Source: Apteryx mantelli
Lineage: Eukaryota; Chordata; Aves; Apterygiformes; Apterygidae
Direction of reading: 5' to 3'
Length of the DNA: 64,000 bases
Assembly: GCF_036417845.1 (NCBI RefSeq)
Contig: NC_089979.1
Coordinates: forward strand, 6,253,424-6,317,423
Below the pieces are notes generated by a model. That model ran no database searches. It was not told where the DNA came from and saw nothing but the letters and a program-made list of their open reading frames with translations. Both the position numbers and the translations under genes were made by a program. Shown here piece after piece: positions 39,896 through 53,350 of this stretch. The stretch's first letter is position 1. Every line of letters starts with the position of its first letter.

Positions 39896-42800
39896 GGTTC
39901 ACTGTGTGTCAGAATGTACTGCATCTCCCTTTTGCTCATGTCCCTGGGCCTCCTTCCTTTGAAACCAATGCAGAGGCAATGGCTGGCAGATGCTCAGGTT
40001 TTGTATTCATTCCAGATTGGACAATAGCCAGGCTGTGAATGATCTGAAAATCACTCCTTGCTCTGCTGGGTTAGACATACCTAGTATGTGCCCAGCTGGT
40101 ACACATCCTTGTTTCAAGGTCACTTTGGCTTTCAGTCTTCTGGGAAGGTGTGAGAATCACAATATGAGAAGGTTTACATACATTAAAGCAACGGCTTCCA
40201 AGGAGCCATTTCCAGGCTATCATTTTCTGTTGTCTCCTATATAGAGGAGTGGGATACGAAACTCAACAAAATTTAGTGGAACCAACCACCTCCCCAAATT
40301 CAAAACCCTGTATATCCATTTTAGTCCACAAACATTACAGAAACACTTTAGAACTCTCATGAGACATCATGTTTGCCTGATGGTATATCTCATTCCAGTA
40401 AAAAAGCTGCAATGTAAAAGTTTGAATTAAGAAAGAAAAGAATGATTTTCAGGAATATTCAGCCCCTTTTATATCTATTAAATGATTGCTATAGATTCTC
40501 CTGTGTTTGCATCCAGAACAGTTAGGGGTTACTTATCTTTCCAAGATTATCTTGGTGCAAGATTTTTCAGATGCTTCAGTTAGAAGAGTACGAAATCCCT
40601 TGACCTGAAGCTGTTTATATAATGTAAGAATAGATTGAAACCATTACTACTTGACTGTAAGACTAAATCAAGCCGTGTTACCAAGGTTCTCATTGCCTTT
40701 GAGACAAGGATATAAGTGCTCGTATCCTTATTGGGGTCCTAATTTTTCTGCCCTTTCTTTTCCCTGTCTCTCTTCTCCAACAATAAAGCACATTTCTTTC
40801 ACTTTTACTCTGCTCTTCTGCCATCCTGCTGCCTCCCCCTCTTCACCGCTGCTTTGCTATGCAGTCTGAAGGGGAAGTAAAGGGCAAATTGCTTTAAGAG
40901 GATAGACATGGGACCAAAGGAAAGGTAGCATTACTGCCTTGGTGGGCAGAAAAGAGCAAGAGCCCCTGAGGTGAGCATAAAAGGAGACGTAGAGAGCTGG
41001 CTGGTGTAATTGTCAGAGAGCTGCGGGAGTGCAAAGGCTTGAGCTTTTATGGCCTCCAGGGTTGCAAGCTGCTGTGGAGATGAGGTGATCTGATGAAAAG
41101 GTATAAGAAGCTAGAAGTACAAAAAGTGATCAAGGTTGTGGTTTACCTGGATCCAAATGAAAGCCTAGCCTCAAATGCGTCAAGTACCAAGTGTAGACTT
41201 TGATTCAGCAAAGCACCTGAGTAAAGGTGCTCTCCTGTTAAATTTAGTGCTCATTTGCCAAAAGGTGTTTGCATCTTTTCTGTGTTGTACCCAGAGCACT
41301 CAGCTCTTGAGACTTTCCAGCCCTAAGCTCTAGACTCAAAACATATCTAACTGCATTTCATCCTGGAATATGCTGAACACCTTCAGCAAGACGCTGAGAG
41401 CCCTTACCTCCTGTTCGCTTGGCTGAGAATGAATCTCCCCGAGTACCTCCAAAATTTGCACAACTGGACAGGATTTATTGGTAGAATTAAAACACAAAAT
41501 TGATGGCTGCCAAGCATTTAGAATTTAGTGATTTCCTCTTACTGCATGCACAGCTCCCTTTTGTCATACCTCCTCCTGTCTGCAGGCTAAAGTCTTCTTG
41601 TAGGCGGCAGTTTGCTTTCAGTAGCCTCATTACACTTTTTAGCTAAAGACAAGGGCTACATTAGTTCCTGTACTACAGTGAGGATATGGATTGTCCTGCT
41701 CTTTTCCTTTTAATTTTAGATCCACCTTCATCAAAAGTTAAAGAGCCTGAGGACAAATCTGGAGCGAGAGCCTTAGAAACGGGATGTGGTGAATGATTAT
41801 GGAGTGCAGATTTGAGCACCGGTCGTCATGTTTGGCTAACCTGCTGCAGCTCTCTGGCAGAGCAGCCGTGGGGGGATAGTGGAGGAAGCCGGCAGACTGA
41901 ACCAAAACCTTGCTAAATGTCTGTGAAAGACAGAGCAACGAGGGCTGCGGCAAACCTTCCTTTCACCACCTCCAATGCCAGTTTTATGCTTCCAAAGGGA
42001 GACGAAGGTTGGAGGTGAGAATAGGGCCAGATTGCCATGGAAAACCCAGAGCCCTGGGCTGTCAGGGTGGTTCCTCCTGCTGCCAGACAGGTGGGAAGAA
42101 AATGCTGATGGTGGGAACACTGATGGCTGCTGGGAACAACTTCCTACTGGTAGCTCCTGTGCCACATGCTCTCACCTCTTTTCCACATTCTTTCACACCC
42201 TTCTAGGAGCCGATGGCAGAGCTGAGTCAGAAAGGCTTCTTGGAATAGTATTTCATTGAAAAAATATCTTGATCAAAGTGTCCATAGATGTGTGTAGCTT
42301 CTCAGGAAACATCACACAAATAGAATGTTTTGCATTTACTTTCAAAGCTTACATTTGAGATTTCTGTATTTTTATATTTGGAACACTTCAGAATATAATG
42401 GAATAGGAATTATTTTCTCTTTTTTAAATAATATTGCATTTAAAATAATTAAGAGGAGCTTTATGCTAATCCACTTTGTATTCTTTTCTGAATCAGCTTA
42501 TTTCCAGTTCTTGTAATAATAGAGTTGAGATCAAACTGTCCCTGTTTGCAACTGATTCTTTGCGGCATAGTGGCAAACTCTTTGGTTGCAACATGAAATA
42601 TTCTCCTTCACCAAGGAAAATATTTTTATAAAGGGAAGCCTTGTGTATCATAGACTACAATTGGACTATTTCAGTTTTTTCAGTCTTCACTGAGCAATAT
42701 ACTTATATGCATTTGTCTACCTTGGTATGTATTTTCTAAATCAGCAAAATCTACAGCCGCTATGAGTACTTTGCTATTACAGTTTAGAGTGTGAACAGGA

Positions 42801-42961
42801 ATGGAAAAACTTGCTGTCAGACCCTGTGGAGATGTTTGTGAATGACTCACTCTGGTTATTGTAGAGCAAGAAGAAAACGGTTCGTTTGAAGCATTTTGTG
42901 GCCAAGCTATTGTGGGGCTGTGGGCTTCCTCATGTGCATATGTATTACATACCATGCCTCC

Positions 42962-42995
42962 TCATACCATATACATACTATATACATACATATCA
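42962..42995. repeat. ATAC-rich microsatellite
   Basis: Interspersed atac and tata units (catatacatactatatacat-type). Confidence 0.75.
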
Positions 42996-43352
42996 TCTGT
43001 GTGACATGTAATGTAGTCTAATTTGTCTTTCTGCCTTCAGTCTTAGGTGTCAAATTTGTATCACCTTGTTCCATGCACTTCTCTCTTTGTACACTGTCAA
43101 AAAAAAAGAGAAACCAGTGTTCTATGTTGCTTCCTTTACCCGCTCTTCCTTTCTGTACCTTCCAGACAAAAAAGGTATTGCTTTTTACTTTTCACTTTTT
43201 CAACATAAAGCTAATTGGAAGGTAGGCCTTTTTTTAAGTTTCGGCACTCAGTATCTGTATAAGAAATAGCTTGTTTGGCTGATTACTGGTTGCAATGGTA
43301 GCTGCATTGCTATTCTGGGAATTAGCCTAGATGATCATCATTATTCCCTCTG

Positions 43353-43402
43353 ACTCCATCCACGGTACAAAGAGCCAACTCCATCCATGGTATAAAGAGC
43401 AA
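43353..43402. repeat. 25-bp tandem duplication (2 copies)
   Basis: Units actccatccacggtacaaag+agcca and actccatccatggtataaag+agcaa lie back to back with few mismatches. Intronic, with no associated element recognised. Confidence 0.9.
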
Positions 43403-44039
43403 CAGAAACGCCAGGTTGAACTATAGGTCTCAACATACAGTAGGCTTCTTTGCAGTATGTGTTAGTTTAAGGGTTGTTCATGAAAATGTGGCCTAACTCA
43501 AGGTGAAATGTTAAGCCTTGGAGTTGTATAATTCAAAGCAGGCTGAAAGCATGTGGTTTTGAAATTGTTTGGCTACTATGGCAGTGTTAATGCATGAATA
43601 TTTCTTAATTTCCCTGCTGGAGCAATGATCATAGAGAGGGGGAAGCCAGGTGAGGATGGAGTCCAAAGCATCAGTAACGGCTGGTGCCAGTGCTCTCCCT
43701 TGCTGTATCTTTTCCCACTGTTTCTGCTGTAAATCCTTTGGGATTAGGGACTGCCATGTGGTGTGGTATATGCACCAGAAATAACACCATGAGCTATCTG
43801 AAGCCAAAACTTTTTATTCTAAAATTGAATATTTCCTCTGTACATTTGAATGCAATAATAATCAACAAAGGCAACACCAAAGCCTCTGCACTTTGCCTGA
43901 GCATAAAGCGGGCAGATAGCATCTGAGTGTGATCTTGGTGCTCCTGAGCAGAAGTCTGACCACCATGGCACTGGGAGACTGAAACATGCCAGTAGCTTTA
44001 TCTTTTAAAGGGGGAAACAAGGCAAGCCTGCATCACTCA

Positions 44040-44212
44040 GGTTGCCCAGAGAGGCTATGAAGTCTCCATCCTTGGAGATATTCAAAACCCGCCTGGATGT
44101 GATCCTGGGCAACATGCTCTAAGTGACCCTGCTTGAGCAGGGAGGGTTGGACTAGACGATCTCCAGAGGTCCCTTCCAACCTCAGCCATTCTGTGATTTT
44201 GCGACCCAGCAC
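44040..44212 (+). mobile_element. CR1 LINE 3'-end fragment
   Basis: Sense-oriented CR1 tail with gttgcccagagaggctatga, ctccatccttggagatattc, ctggatgtgatcctgggcaa, agggttggactagacgatct and aggtcccttccaacctcagc, ending in an attctgtgattttgcg-type terminus. It is the best preserved 3' tail in the window. Confidence 0.9.
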
Positions 44213-46311
44213 ATTGGTTAATGGAGTTGGGCTCTGAAGGTGGCCCTCTAGGCGAGTTCTGACAGGTTGTCAGGGATTAATGGGTGTCAGGGCTTGGAAA
44301 AAACAAAGTTAACATTCAAATTATCTTTTCTTATCTGATGTTTTAAAGGGTAAGCAATTCACAAATGGCCAGTAAAGATGCACATGGAAAATTCACTGTT
44401 ACTTGTGTGATCCATGCAGGCTGTATCACAGGAGAGACAGGACTAGGACTGGTATGGATTGTCTAGATAAATAGCATTCGTCCCACTACTAAGAAGGATC
44501 CCTGTCCTATAAATAATTCAAAAATTTACTGAGTTTCCCCTAAAAACAAATTGGATTTTTCATCCCAGCTTCTATTAGGAGACTGTTTCACAGTCTTGCT
44601 CCTTTGCCAGATACAGCTTCTTATTTCTAAATTACATTTATTCATGGACAGTTTATATGTGGCTGTTCTTGTGCCAATGTTGTACTTGCTTGAACCTCAC
44701 TCTCCTTCTTCCTTCCTGATGTTTTTCCTCCCAGTGTATTTATAGACAGAGGGGATCTGATTGCTCTGCGTTTCACTGAGTTAAATGTGCCAAATTCCTT
44801 TAGTTCTTTTCTTAAAATCAGCTTGCTGTTTCCTGATCTTCCCTTCAAAGTGCCTGTTCCAGATTAGCTGACTATTTCCCATGGTGTTCCTACTTTACTG
44901 AAGTCTAAATGAGCTTTCATGAATTGCTCTTGTCTAAAAAAACCCAGCTGTTTACTCAAAGAAAGCTCCCACCTAGCTTGACTCTAGCAGGACATACTTA
45001 GCCTAATTGTAGTAAAACAAGAATTTTATTGCAATTTCTCATTTACTTCTTAATTTTTCTTTCCTTCAGAATCTGCTCTAAAGCCTTGCATATTCTGGGG
45101 CCATGCTCAGGAACCCATAGTGGAATTCATTTCATCCTCTCTGAAAAATGACTGACTGTTTTTGGCGCCTTGACTGTGATCTTTTTCTGAGCTTTACACA
45201 CCTTCCCATTAGCCTTCCTATCTGTGCTCTTCATTAAAAAAACAAAGGTGGAGGGGGCAAATTAGTTCTCATTTTCTGGGGTAATATCCCATTCATATTT
45301 AGTCGTAGCAACCCTTTCCCCTCTTCGCACATATGCAGTGGGGGACCTCCTGGTGGTCACCATTTTGATGACTTTTGCAAAGTTTACCTCAGCATGATTT
45401 TCCACTTTCTAGGTGTAGATTTCTTTGATCTCCAGAGCCTGTTTTGATTCTTTATCAGTCTTCTGTTCACTCCTAGTATCATTCTGGACATGTACGCTCA
45501 CCCCGGTGGAGCTGCAGCCCTGCCTCTGTAGGATTTCTTCCCAAGCCTGAGATGCAGACAGCACCTAGTCCTTACACCTTTGATTGCCTTAGAAGATGAC
45601 TGTCTTCACAGTTAGGTCAGGGCTGAGAACGCCTTATATCTTGCCTCTCAGTGAGGGTTAGTATCTTGGCATCATGTCAATGCTAATCTTATTCAGTGCT
45701 CTTGGTGGCTCCCAGCCTGGGCAGAGCAAGCCCTTGTCTGCCTGCTGTGTACGTCATTTGCAGCCCTCACTGTGAACGCAGAGACTCCTGACTGTGACGT
45801 AGTGTCTGCTTTTATAGAAAGTGGCAGAGGCCGTGTCTATGCAATTAAGTCCCCCCAGAACACAGCCTACCCTTGAAGCTCAGCTGCCCCAGTGTCTGCA
45901 TATCAAATAGTCCACTCAGGTGACACAGTCGAGTCAGGCAGACAGAGACACCTTCCAGCAGGCTTCTAGGAGAGCTCTGACCTCCCAACTGAACCCCTTC
46001 TCCTTGATAATGTAGATTGAAAGAGGCTCTTGTGTAGAGGAACGACCTATAAAGTGTCCTTCTGGATGAGGACACTTAGAGCCAACAGGAGATGTTTGGC
46101 TTCATCCTGAGGAAGATTCAGAAACATTACATAGTCAACCGTACCTCTTGCTTCTCAGCATTATTTACCCCCTTTCCAGGTCAGAGAGAATACCTTGCTG
46201 TAATAGTGTAGCTGCTCTTAACGCATGCTAACGTGAAAGCCTTTTTTCCATCTAACAACCAGTTAGCAAGGTTTCAGCACAGCGTTCATTCAGTCATGTA
46301 ACAGCGTGGTC

Positions 46312-46352
46312 ATATGCAGAGGTGAATATGCAGAGGTCATACGCAGAGATGA
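46312..46352. repeat. Imperfect 14-bp tandem repeat (3 copies)
   Basis: Three successive units of the form atatgcagaggtga, atatgcagaggtca and tacgcagagatgaa. A short imperfect minisatellite in intron. Confidence 0.75.
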
Positions 46353-48539
46353 AAGGATTATTTATTATTTGCTCTCATGATTATTAACCTGAATCTGTTT
46401 TACACCTTGGTCTCACTAATACTTGTACTGGCACAACTGAGAACAGTGTGGAGTAGTGGTGTGAGGAAGCACAGATATTAATCTAGGTTTGCTGTTGAAG
46501 AAAATGTACACTGCGTCTTGCAATGGCCTGTATTTTCACCAGGAAAATCCTCTCGAGTAATGCAGAAACTGTTATAGGGTAACATTCCAGCTTCACAGTG
46601 TGGGAACAGGTATCTTCATTTTTATTTTTTGATTAGGTGTAAAATCACCATTTGACATTTCCTCCATGCCTGCAAAACCACAGAAGAAGCACTAGGAAGA
46701 AAAGGGCAATATTTGCCTGTATTATGATTTAAATATCAATATGTAGCTTAGACAATAGAAATACAAGTAATGGAATTCATTCAGTTTCCTGTTTGGAGGT
46801 TGTCTACTTTAACTGGACAACAAGAGGTCTGGCGAAACTCAGATGAGAATGTCTTTATGTCTTTCTAGCCAAAGTGAAGCTGTCCTCTGCTCTCAGTCTG
46901 TTTGTGATATTCATAATCTCCCTCGGAGGTGTTTTTAATGTTTAACCTGAAACTGTTCATTGAAAAATTATTTGTCTCAAAACATTTCAGGGAAACTATT
47001 TGGTTTAAAAAGCAACACCACTAATAAATTTTGAATGTTTTCGTTTCAAATTCATTTTTAATTTAACTTTTTGGTTTTGAGCCCCTAACACTTTCACCCC
47101 CCTATCTGCTATTTTCCATGAATATCACTGGGGTGCTGAGAAACCTCAATCTGAAATATTCTAAATCATGTTCCTTCTCTGGAGTTAATCTAATTACCCA
47201 ACAGTGCCACTACCTTGTGGTGTGAAGCACTGCAATGAACAGAAATGTACAGTTGCACAGATCTTGAAGCACAGGGTCATTCAGAACTTTCCTGTATCTT
47301 CTGGATGTAGGACCACTCTCTAAAGCCTTTCTTGTGGAAGAATACATCTAATTCCAGGATGGATGGTCTATATCAAGATTACTTCTGTTTGCTGTTACGT
47401 TATTGAGGCCAGATCTTTTGGTATCAGGCACGGGAAAAGATACAGAATTCACCTTTCTGTGATAAGAGATTAGGCTGAGTGGTCATGGAAAGTCAGAAAA
47501 ATTACACTGTCACTTTGCTAGCAAAGAGGGAGCTGCTGCTCCTACTCTGTCACCGTCTAAACTCAAGCAAACCAAACAGTTGCTGTTGATAGAGTTGTGC
47601 AATGGAGGTATCTTGAACCAATGTCATCTGGGGCTGACTGCTCACTCCCGTTTTAAAATGCAGTTATTTATCAACCCTTCTTAATTTTGTTGACCTTGCA
47701 GTGTCATTGTTGTCCTCCTCCTGGCTCTTGCTATCCATTTATGCTTTTGGGAGGTGTAGAAGACTACACTTGATTAATCCATCACTAACAAGAGGCAAAG
47801 CTTGTTGTCCAGGCGGTATAGAGATGTACTCTGAGTGATAACTGTGAGATCAACTGCTTTGAGTATTGTTCTATGGATTGATAATCATTCTGGGTCTAAG
47901 GAAAAAAACAGTTTTATCCTCCAGCTACTTCCAATGTTAATTCATCTTATCCTGGTGGTGACAAATATGGAAAGGTGTACTTGTGATTAAATGTAAACAA
48001 CCTACAATAAATTGCCTATTAGTAACTGATTTGTGTCATTGTTTCTTGTTAAGTGTGAAAACATGTGTAGTCATTTATAAAACATGTGGGACATTTATAG
48101 CAGCATCCCTCAATATTGCAGACATCACCACTTTCGGGAATTTCATTACATTGCTGACCTTTAACCTCAACAAGGGTCTGAAAGGATCATCGGCTTCATC
48201 ACTCACCTTTTCCCACAAGCAAGATAAGACAATCTTGCTATGACAGAAGTGGGCCTTTCTTTTCCTCCTTTTATTTATTAACTTTCTCATAACTTTTTTA
48301 TGTGAGAAGGGTAAATGTATGGACACAGAGTGTTTCTCGGGTCTTGAGTTTAAGAATATATTTGAAAACTTGCCTCAATTCTAAGGAATATGTGACACTC
48401 ATGAGAATTTGACTTATTTTTTCCTGAACTTTTATAAACCCCTTTTTAAAAATCCCTTGAGGTGACCACAAACTCTTTGGTTTCTCCATCAGTTCTACCA
48501 GATACTAGTTCTCTCCAAAAATAATAGAAGCTTCTCATT

Positions 48540-48570
48540 AAAACAAAACAAAACAAACAACCCCCCCCTC
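48540..48570. repeat. (AAAAC)n run followed by C8
   Basis: About four A-rich AAAAC-type units followed directly by eight C residues. Confidence 0.85.
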
Positions 48571-50914
48571 TAATTTATGAAAATCTCTCAAGAAATAAAA
48601 TCATCTCCAGGTTTTGTAAGTTTGTCACTTGCAAGCACATTTTCAATTCTATTCTAAGCTTTTTAGAAACATACTGTCCTTGGATAATATCGACTTTTTT
48701 CTTATTGCTCAGTAATTATAATCAGGATTGGGTTGTCCCATTTAAAACCATATGCTAAGGAACCAATTTAATACCGAAATTGCTGCATTATTGAGTCTAA
48801 GGAAAACACTATTTGGGATAGAACTTTCTATAGGAAAATTTCCTCAAATAGGGGAGAGATGAAGCAAGCACTTTCAGCTCCAGAACTTCTATTTTGTCAT
48901 TTATCTCTGATATGACAGATTGGTAGAGCAGGGTTTTGGATCTGGGTTTCCCAATCTCAGGTAAGTGCCTAACTAATAGCATGTTTGCATTGCTCTTTCA
49001 TACTTGTCCTTTAAAGAAGAAAGTGTGAAATGAAAACATCTTCACAACCTCAGAGTTTCTTAAGTTTCTACAGCTGTTCCATACAGCTTTTGTGTAGAGC
49101 ACTTAAACATCGTGGGCACACAGAAGATGCCAATTTACAACATCCAAAATACCTCTGACATTCAAATGAATTTGCCAAAATTAAGAGCACAAACAGGGAA
49201 AGGTTAATTTAAGATGAAGAGGTGGTTGCTTTGTGTTATTGCACCTCACCAGCTTGACAAAGCAATTGGAAAGGGCAGGATCCAGCTTCAGATGAAGTCA
49301 TCATATTGAGGTGTTTGCGTGTGATATGGGTATCTGAGATCCTGTTACAGTGGCAGCTCTAGTCTGGACAGCAAGGGAAGTCTAGAGGGCTGCTCAGCCT
49401 CTTCTTCTGTGATCTCTCTAAGGTCTGTTGAGAGTTTTGAAACTACAGTGGGATCTTAGACAGCTACATGTAGACACCCCGTCTTTAGGTGACTTAATCT
49501 AGAGCATTACCCAGTTCAGCAGAACTCAATTTCCTCTTGAAGAAATTTCATACTCTTTGAGATGCTCCAGAGCATCTGAGACATCTGACCAGGGAAGGCA
49601 GACAGCACAGGGCACCTGCATCTTCATGGAGGGGCAGTGGGTAGCCAGGTAAGATGCCTTAAGGCATCTCAAATGGCACAGGGCACCAGTCCTTAGGCAA
49701 CCATATCTCACCATAACTGACTCCACAAGTGTAAGCAAATAAACAGTCAGGAGATTAACTAATGGTGAATGTATTTGCCCTCTATGTTAACCAGAGCATT
49801 CCTCGGTCTTTCATCACAATTTGAAAAGGGCAAATGCTAAAATGTAGTGCAGGATGCTAGTTTAAAATGATGAAATACCTTTCGAATTGGCAAAGCTAAA
49901 AGCGGACCAGGAGTAACAGGATGATTTCAGGAAAGGCTGCACGGTGGAGTTTAGATTGAGGGCACAGTGCCCAAAGCAGATGACACAAATGCCAGGATAG
50001 AAATGTGCATTCCTGCCTCCAACTGAATACTTCTTCCTTGTTTCCAGCATACTCTGTATTTGTATCTTGAAGCAGCAAAAAAATATAAAAGAAGCAGTCA
50101 GACAGATATAGGATTTTATTCTCCCAGTAAAAATTGCACATCTAAGCACATCAGCTTGGTGCAATAATCAAACTTTAGTAATAAGTCTAGCTGAAGGCGA
50201 TACGGAATAAAATGTTATTAATGTCTACATTCCGAGTAGTCTCCTATTACACTGCTGTGGTAATCCTCCTTTGCGCTTCATATTACGTTGTTGTAATTTC
50301 AAAATATTTAGACTGCGGAGATAGCCCAAGCAGGGCATTTTTGTCAGTTAGTACTGCATAGAATTGTAAGGAAAATGTAAAGGCTCTTTAAGAATAATTC
50401 TTTCTTGTACTAGCTCTGGAAAAAAACAGGAGCAATAGCATTAAGTCGGAGCTCCCATAGGGCCATTAGAGCCTGACAGTGCCCTCCGGACCTGGCACTG
50501 GCTGGGAGCGCTCCGGGCTTATCCACTATTTTGTCCTTAGTAAGGATTTTATTCTTTCATTCATGAAATTGGTGGTGAGGGAGGACTGGGACATGCTTGT
50601 TTCTCTGTTTAGACTGAGCTCATACTTTCAAACTTTCTGGAAAAACCCACAGCACGTGTAACTTGAGCTGATGAAACTGTTGATGTTTTCTTTTTCTATC
50701 TTCCTCCGTATAACTGGCCTAGACGTGATTTATGCTAGTAAGTACATTTTTGCAATATGATGTTCTCAGTATGGAATAGAAGAATGGCAATCGCTACATA
50801 TAAGCTGAATTTTCCTGGATGTGAGGTTAACATGTTTGGTTTCTTTGCATAGGAGCTTCCCCTTTATTTTGTATTGAATTTTCTGACCTCACTGCCTTTT
50901 ACTATAGATGTTTT

Positions 50915-50935
50915 TCTCTCTCTCTCTCTCTCTCT
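50915..50935. repeat. (TC)n microsatellite
   Basis: About ten TC units followed by a T run, roughly 310 bases upstream of the acceptor of the second coding exon. Not part of the acceptor's own pyrimidine tract. Confidence 0.95.
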
Positions 50936-51244
50936 TTTTTTTTCCCTACAAGAAGCCAAGAGCTTTTCATAGTCTTTCCTAATTAGACACGTCAGGCCTC
51001 CGTGTCCACTCAGCCTGATGTAAAATAGGAGGAGCTTTACTGAAATCATCTTAATTCTACTTTATTTAAAATTACCAGGTATTTTTCCAGCAGAAAAGCC
51101 TCTATATGTGACAGTCCTGCATGTCTCTTCTCTCTACCACCGTTGTTTGAGTCTGGATACCCCGGACATTTTCTCCCAGATTTTTAGGTTGGATCAAGTG
51201 GTCATCTGTGTAACAGCATGTAATTCTTAATTCTTTCTGCTCAG

Positions 51245-51324
51245 GTATTACCAGATAAGAGTTGGACTGAAAATCCCATCCAGGATTCCCCACAGACTGT
51301 TTGCGACGATTGCGGGACAGACAG
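51245..51324 (+). CDS. FAM135B: FAM135B second coding exon
   Basis: An 80-base exon flanked by a T/C-rich tract ending in CAG (AG at 51243-51244) and the donor GTAAGG at 51325-51330. Its first G completes the glycine codon left split by the exon at 22508-22584. It then reads YYQIRVGLKIPSRIPHRL, FATIAGQT and a final G, so the next intron is phase 1. This continues the FAM135B N terminus exactly where family members read QRG-YYQIR or QRG-FYQIR. Matching phase and matching family sequence make this the consecutive coding exon. Placement implies an intron of about 28.7 kb, in keeping with the very large FAM135B gene in mammals. The exon belongs to the N-terminal DUF3657 part of the protein, far from the C-terminal hydrolase domain. 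Confidence 0.93.
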
Positions 51325-51774
51325 GTAAGGAAGTCCCTGAGGGATGTGGCATGACTGGAGGTGGGGAGAGAAAAAGTGGGAGTGTGTGTGTATGGCAGGA
51401 GGAATACCAGGATGGACCCTGTAAGTCCTTGTAGAATTTAAATTGCCCTTCCCTTTTTGGAGGAAGAAAAAAAGGGAGTGCAATATTAATGAGCTAGGAG
51501 CTTGGGTATTTCGTTTCTTGATTTTTACTTTTTACAATTGAAATATTCCAATTCATCAGTTTTGGTGCATTCAAGTTTCTCTTTCTTTGAATAAAAATGA
51601 TTTTTCAATCTGGAAGTTTTTTCAGTTAACAAAGATAGAAAATACAAAAAAAAAAATCATCCGAGCAAAAAATCACAAATTAAAAATCTGACTAAAAATT
51701 CAGTTTGGGGGGAAGAAAAAGTAAGCCAAAGTATCTTTGATCTAGTCAGGTTCAGGAAACATTTTAATGTGAAA

Positions 51775-51844
51775 AATCCTCAAGGAGCAAAGAAAATTAT
51801 TTTTCATCCAATCCTCAAGGGGCTAAGAAAACTATTTTTCATCC
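51775..51844. repeat. 35-bp tandem duplication (2 copies)
   Basis: Two adjacent 35-base units, each beginning aatcctcaagg and ending tatttttcatcc, differing at only a few positions. The unit is not a multiple of three and lies in intron about 450 bases after the second coding exon, so no coding role is expected. Confidence 0.9.
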
Positions 51845-53290
51845 CATTCCAGTTTAAATCACCCTCGACATACCCCAAATCCCCTGAGCTGCTGGAGTTC
51901 CATTGTTCTCTGGAAATGTCCTCAATTTCTGGTAATTTCTGGCATAGACCATCTAGGACTAATGAAACACTGTCAGTGTGAAGATACCTAGAACTTTACT
52001 TTCTAGGAAAAAAAAAAAAGAAAGTTCCAACCCTATTCTGCACTGGAACAACAAATTACTCTATTATTCAAGGAACAGACTCAGCTATTTTCTTTATTTA
52101 CTTTTTATCCAGGTCAGTGTTGCCTTCTTCCTAACATTTCCTCATGCCTGCAAAGCAAGGCAGTTTTTTTGGTTTGGAGGTCCTGTCTCCCATCACCCCT
52201 TCTCGCAGCCTTCCCCATGAAAACGTGAGCAGGAGAGAGGTGAAGACGGCACAGTGGTTGCAGGATTAGCAGCTGACTTGCCTAGTGCTAATGCAATCCA
52301 GGCAGGAGTCTAATAGCTTTATAGGGCTAACATCAAGACAGGGGGTATTTAAGCTGTTAAGGCTTTAAACAGTTTTTTTCCTTGGCTATCTTTGCAAGTA
52401 CTTCCTAATTGATTTCATAGGCCTGTGAGCGAGCATCATCTAATGGCGCTGAACGTTAAGCCAGTCTGTAATGTTCTTTTTGTTCTTGTGCCGCTGATCT
52501 CTCTCAGGCTGGGGATAGATGGGGCAGGGAGTAATTAAACTGCTCTATGTGTTTCAATAAGACACCGCTGCCAAAGTAGTATTACTGTAAAATCAGAGTG
52601 TTATAAAATAGTGAATTATCTCCCACCTCACCAAAACGATGAATGCAAAATATGCAGGATTCATGAGTTTGGTTTAAAGGAAATGTTTTTAATCTTTTCC
52701 TTATCAGGTTGTTATCATCTATCAGAATGAAGAAATTCTTTATTTGAAAATAGTTATGTAAATTTATACACTACTATCTGCACATAAATGCAATAGTAAA
52801 ATATATAAAACATGTAAATACATAAAATAAACAAGAGGTAGTGTTTCTCTTCCAGCGCATTTGGCTTTTTATTTTTATTAAATTTTGCAGGACTTACAGT
52901 AAAAGCATGGGAACTGATGGCATTAGTGAAGTTCAGCTTGCTTCCCACGAGGTGTTTTGAGCCGCAGAAGCAGAAAAGCTTAATTTTTGAGAATTCATCA
53001 TAGGGGAAGCTAAAGCCTGTATCAGGCATTCCCATGGTATTTGCCAGCCACATCTGAATGACAAGGACTCTGTGCATGGGCAGGACAGATAGGCTGTGCA
53101 GGGAGCTCTGCCAGCCTACTACATTTTCCATGCATAGGGAGAAGAATGGGCTACGAGCCATTCCCCAGTTGAAGCAGGAGGAAGTTGTGGTGGGGACCAC
53201 CAGTAGGCTCTGCGGTTTGCTTCATTAGGTCACAGGAGCTGCAGATTAGCTTGTGTTGACTCAGGCCATATGAACTTAAATAAACCATGT

Positions 53291-53350
53291 GGTGTGTATA
53301 TACATTCTTGCATAAGTATATGTATATGTGTATCTATATCTATATACACA
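53291..53350. repeat. TATG/TATC-rich microsatellite
   Basis: Degenerate alternating purine-pyrimidine run containing gtatatgtatatgtgtatc and ctatatctatatacaca-type units. Confidence 0.85.

Noticed and set aside
41719..41780. Possible exon after a T-rich tract ending in AG (atccaccttcatcaaaag)
   Set aside because: The reading frames close quickly, no good donor follows, and it does not fit FAM135B between its two consecutive coding exons.
51241..51483. Minus-strand open frame overlapping the second exon
   Set aside because: Shadow of the FAM135B exon at 51245-51324.
52754..53200. Post-SET-like string CFCGSK in the antisense frame
   Set aside because: The third cysteine of the C-x-C-x4-C pattern is absent and no SET core precedes it; chance resemblance.
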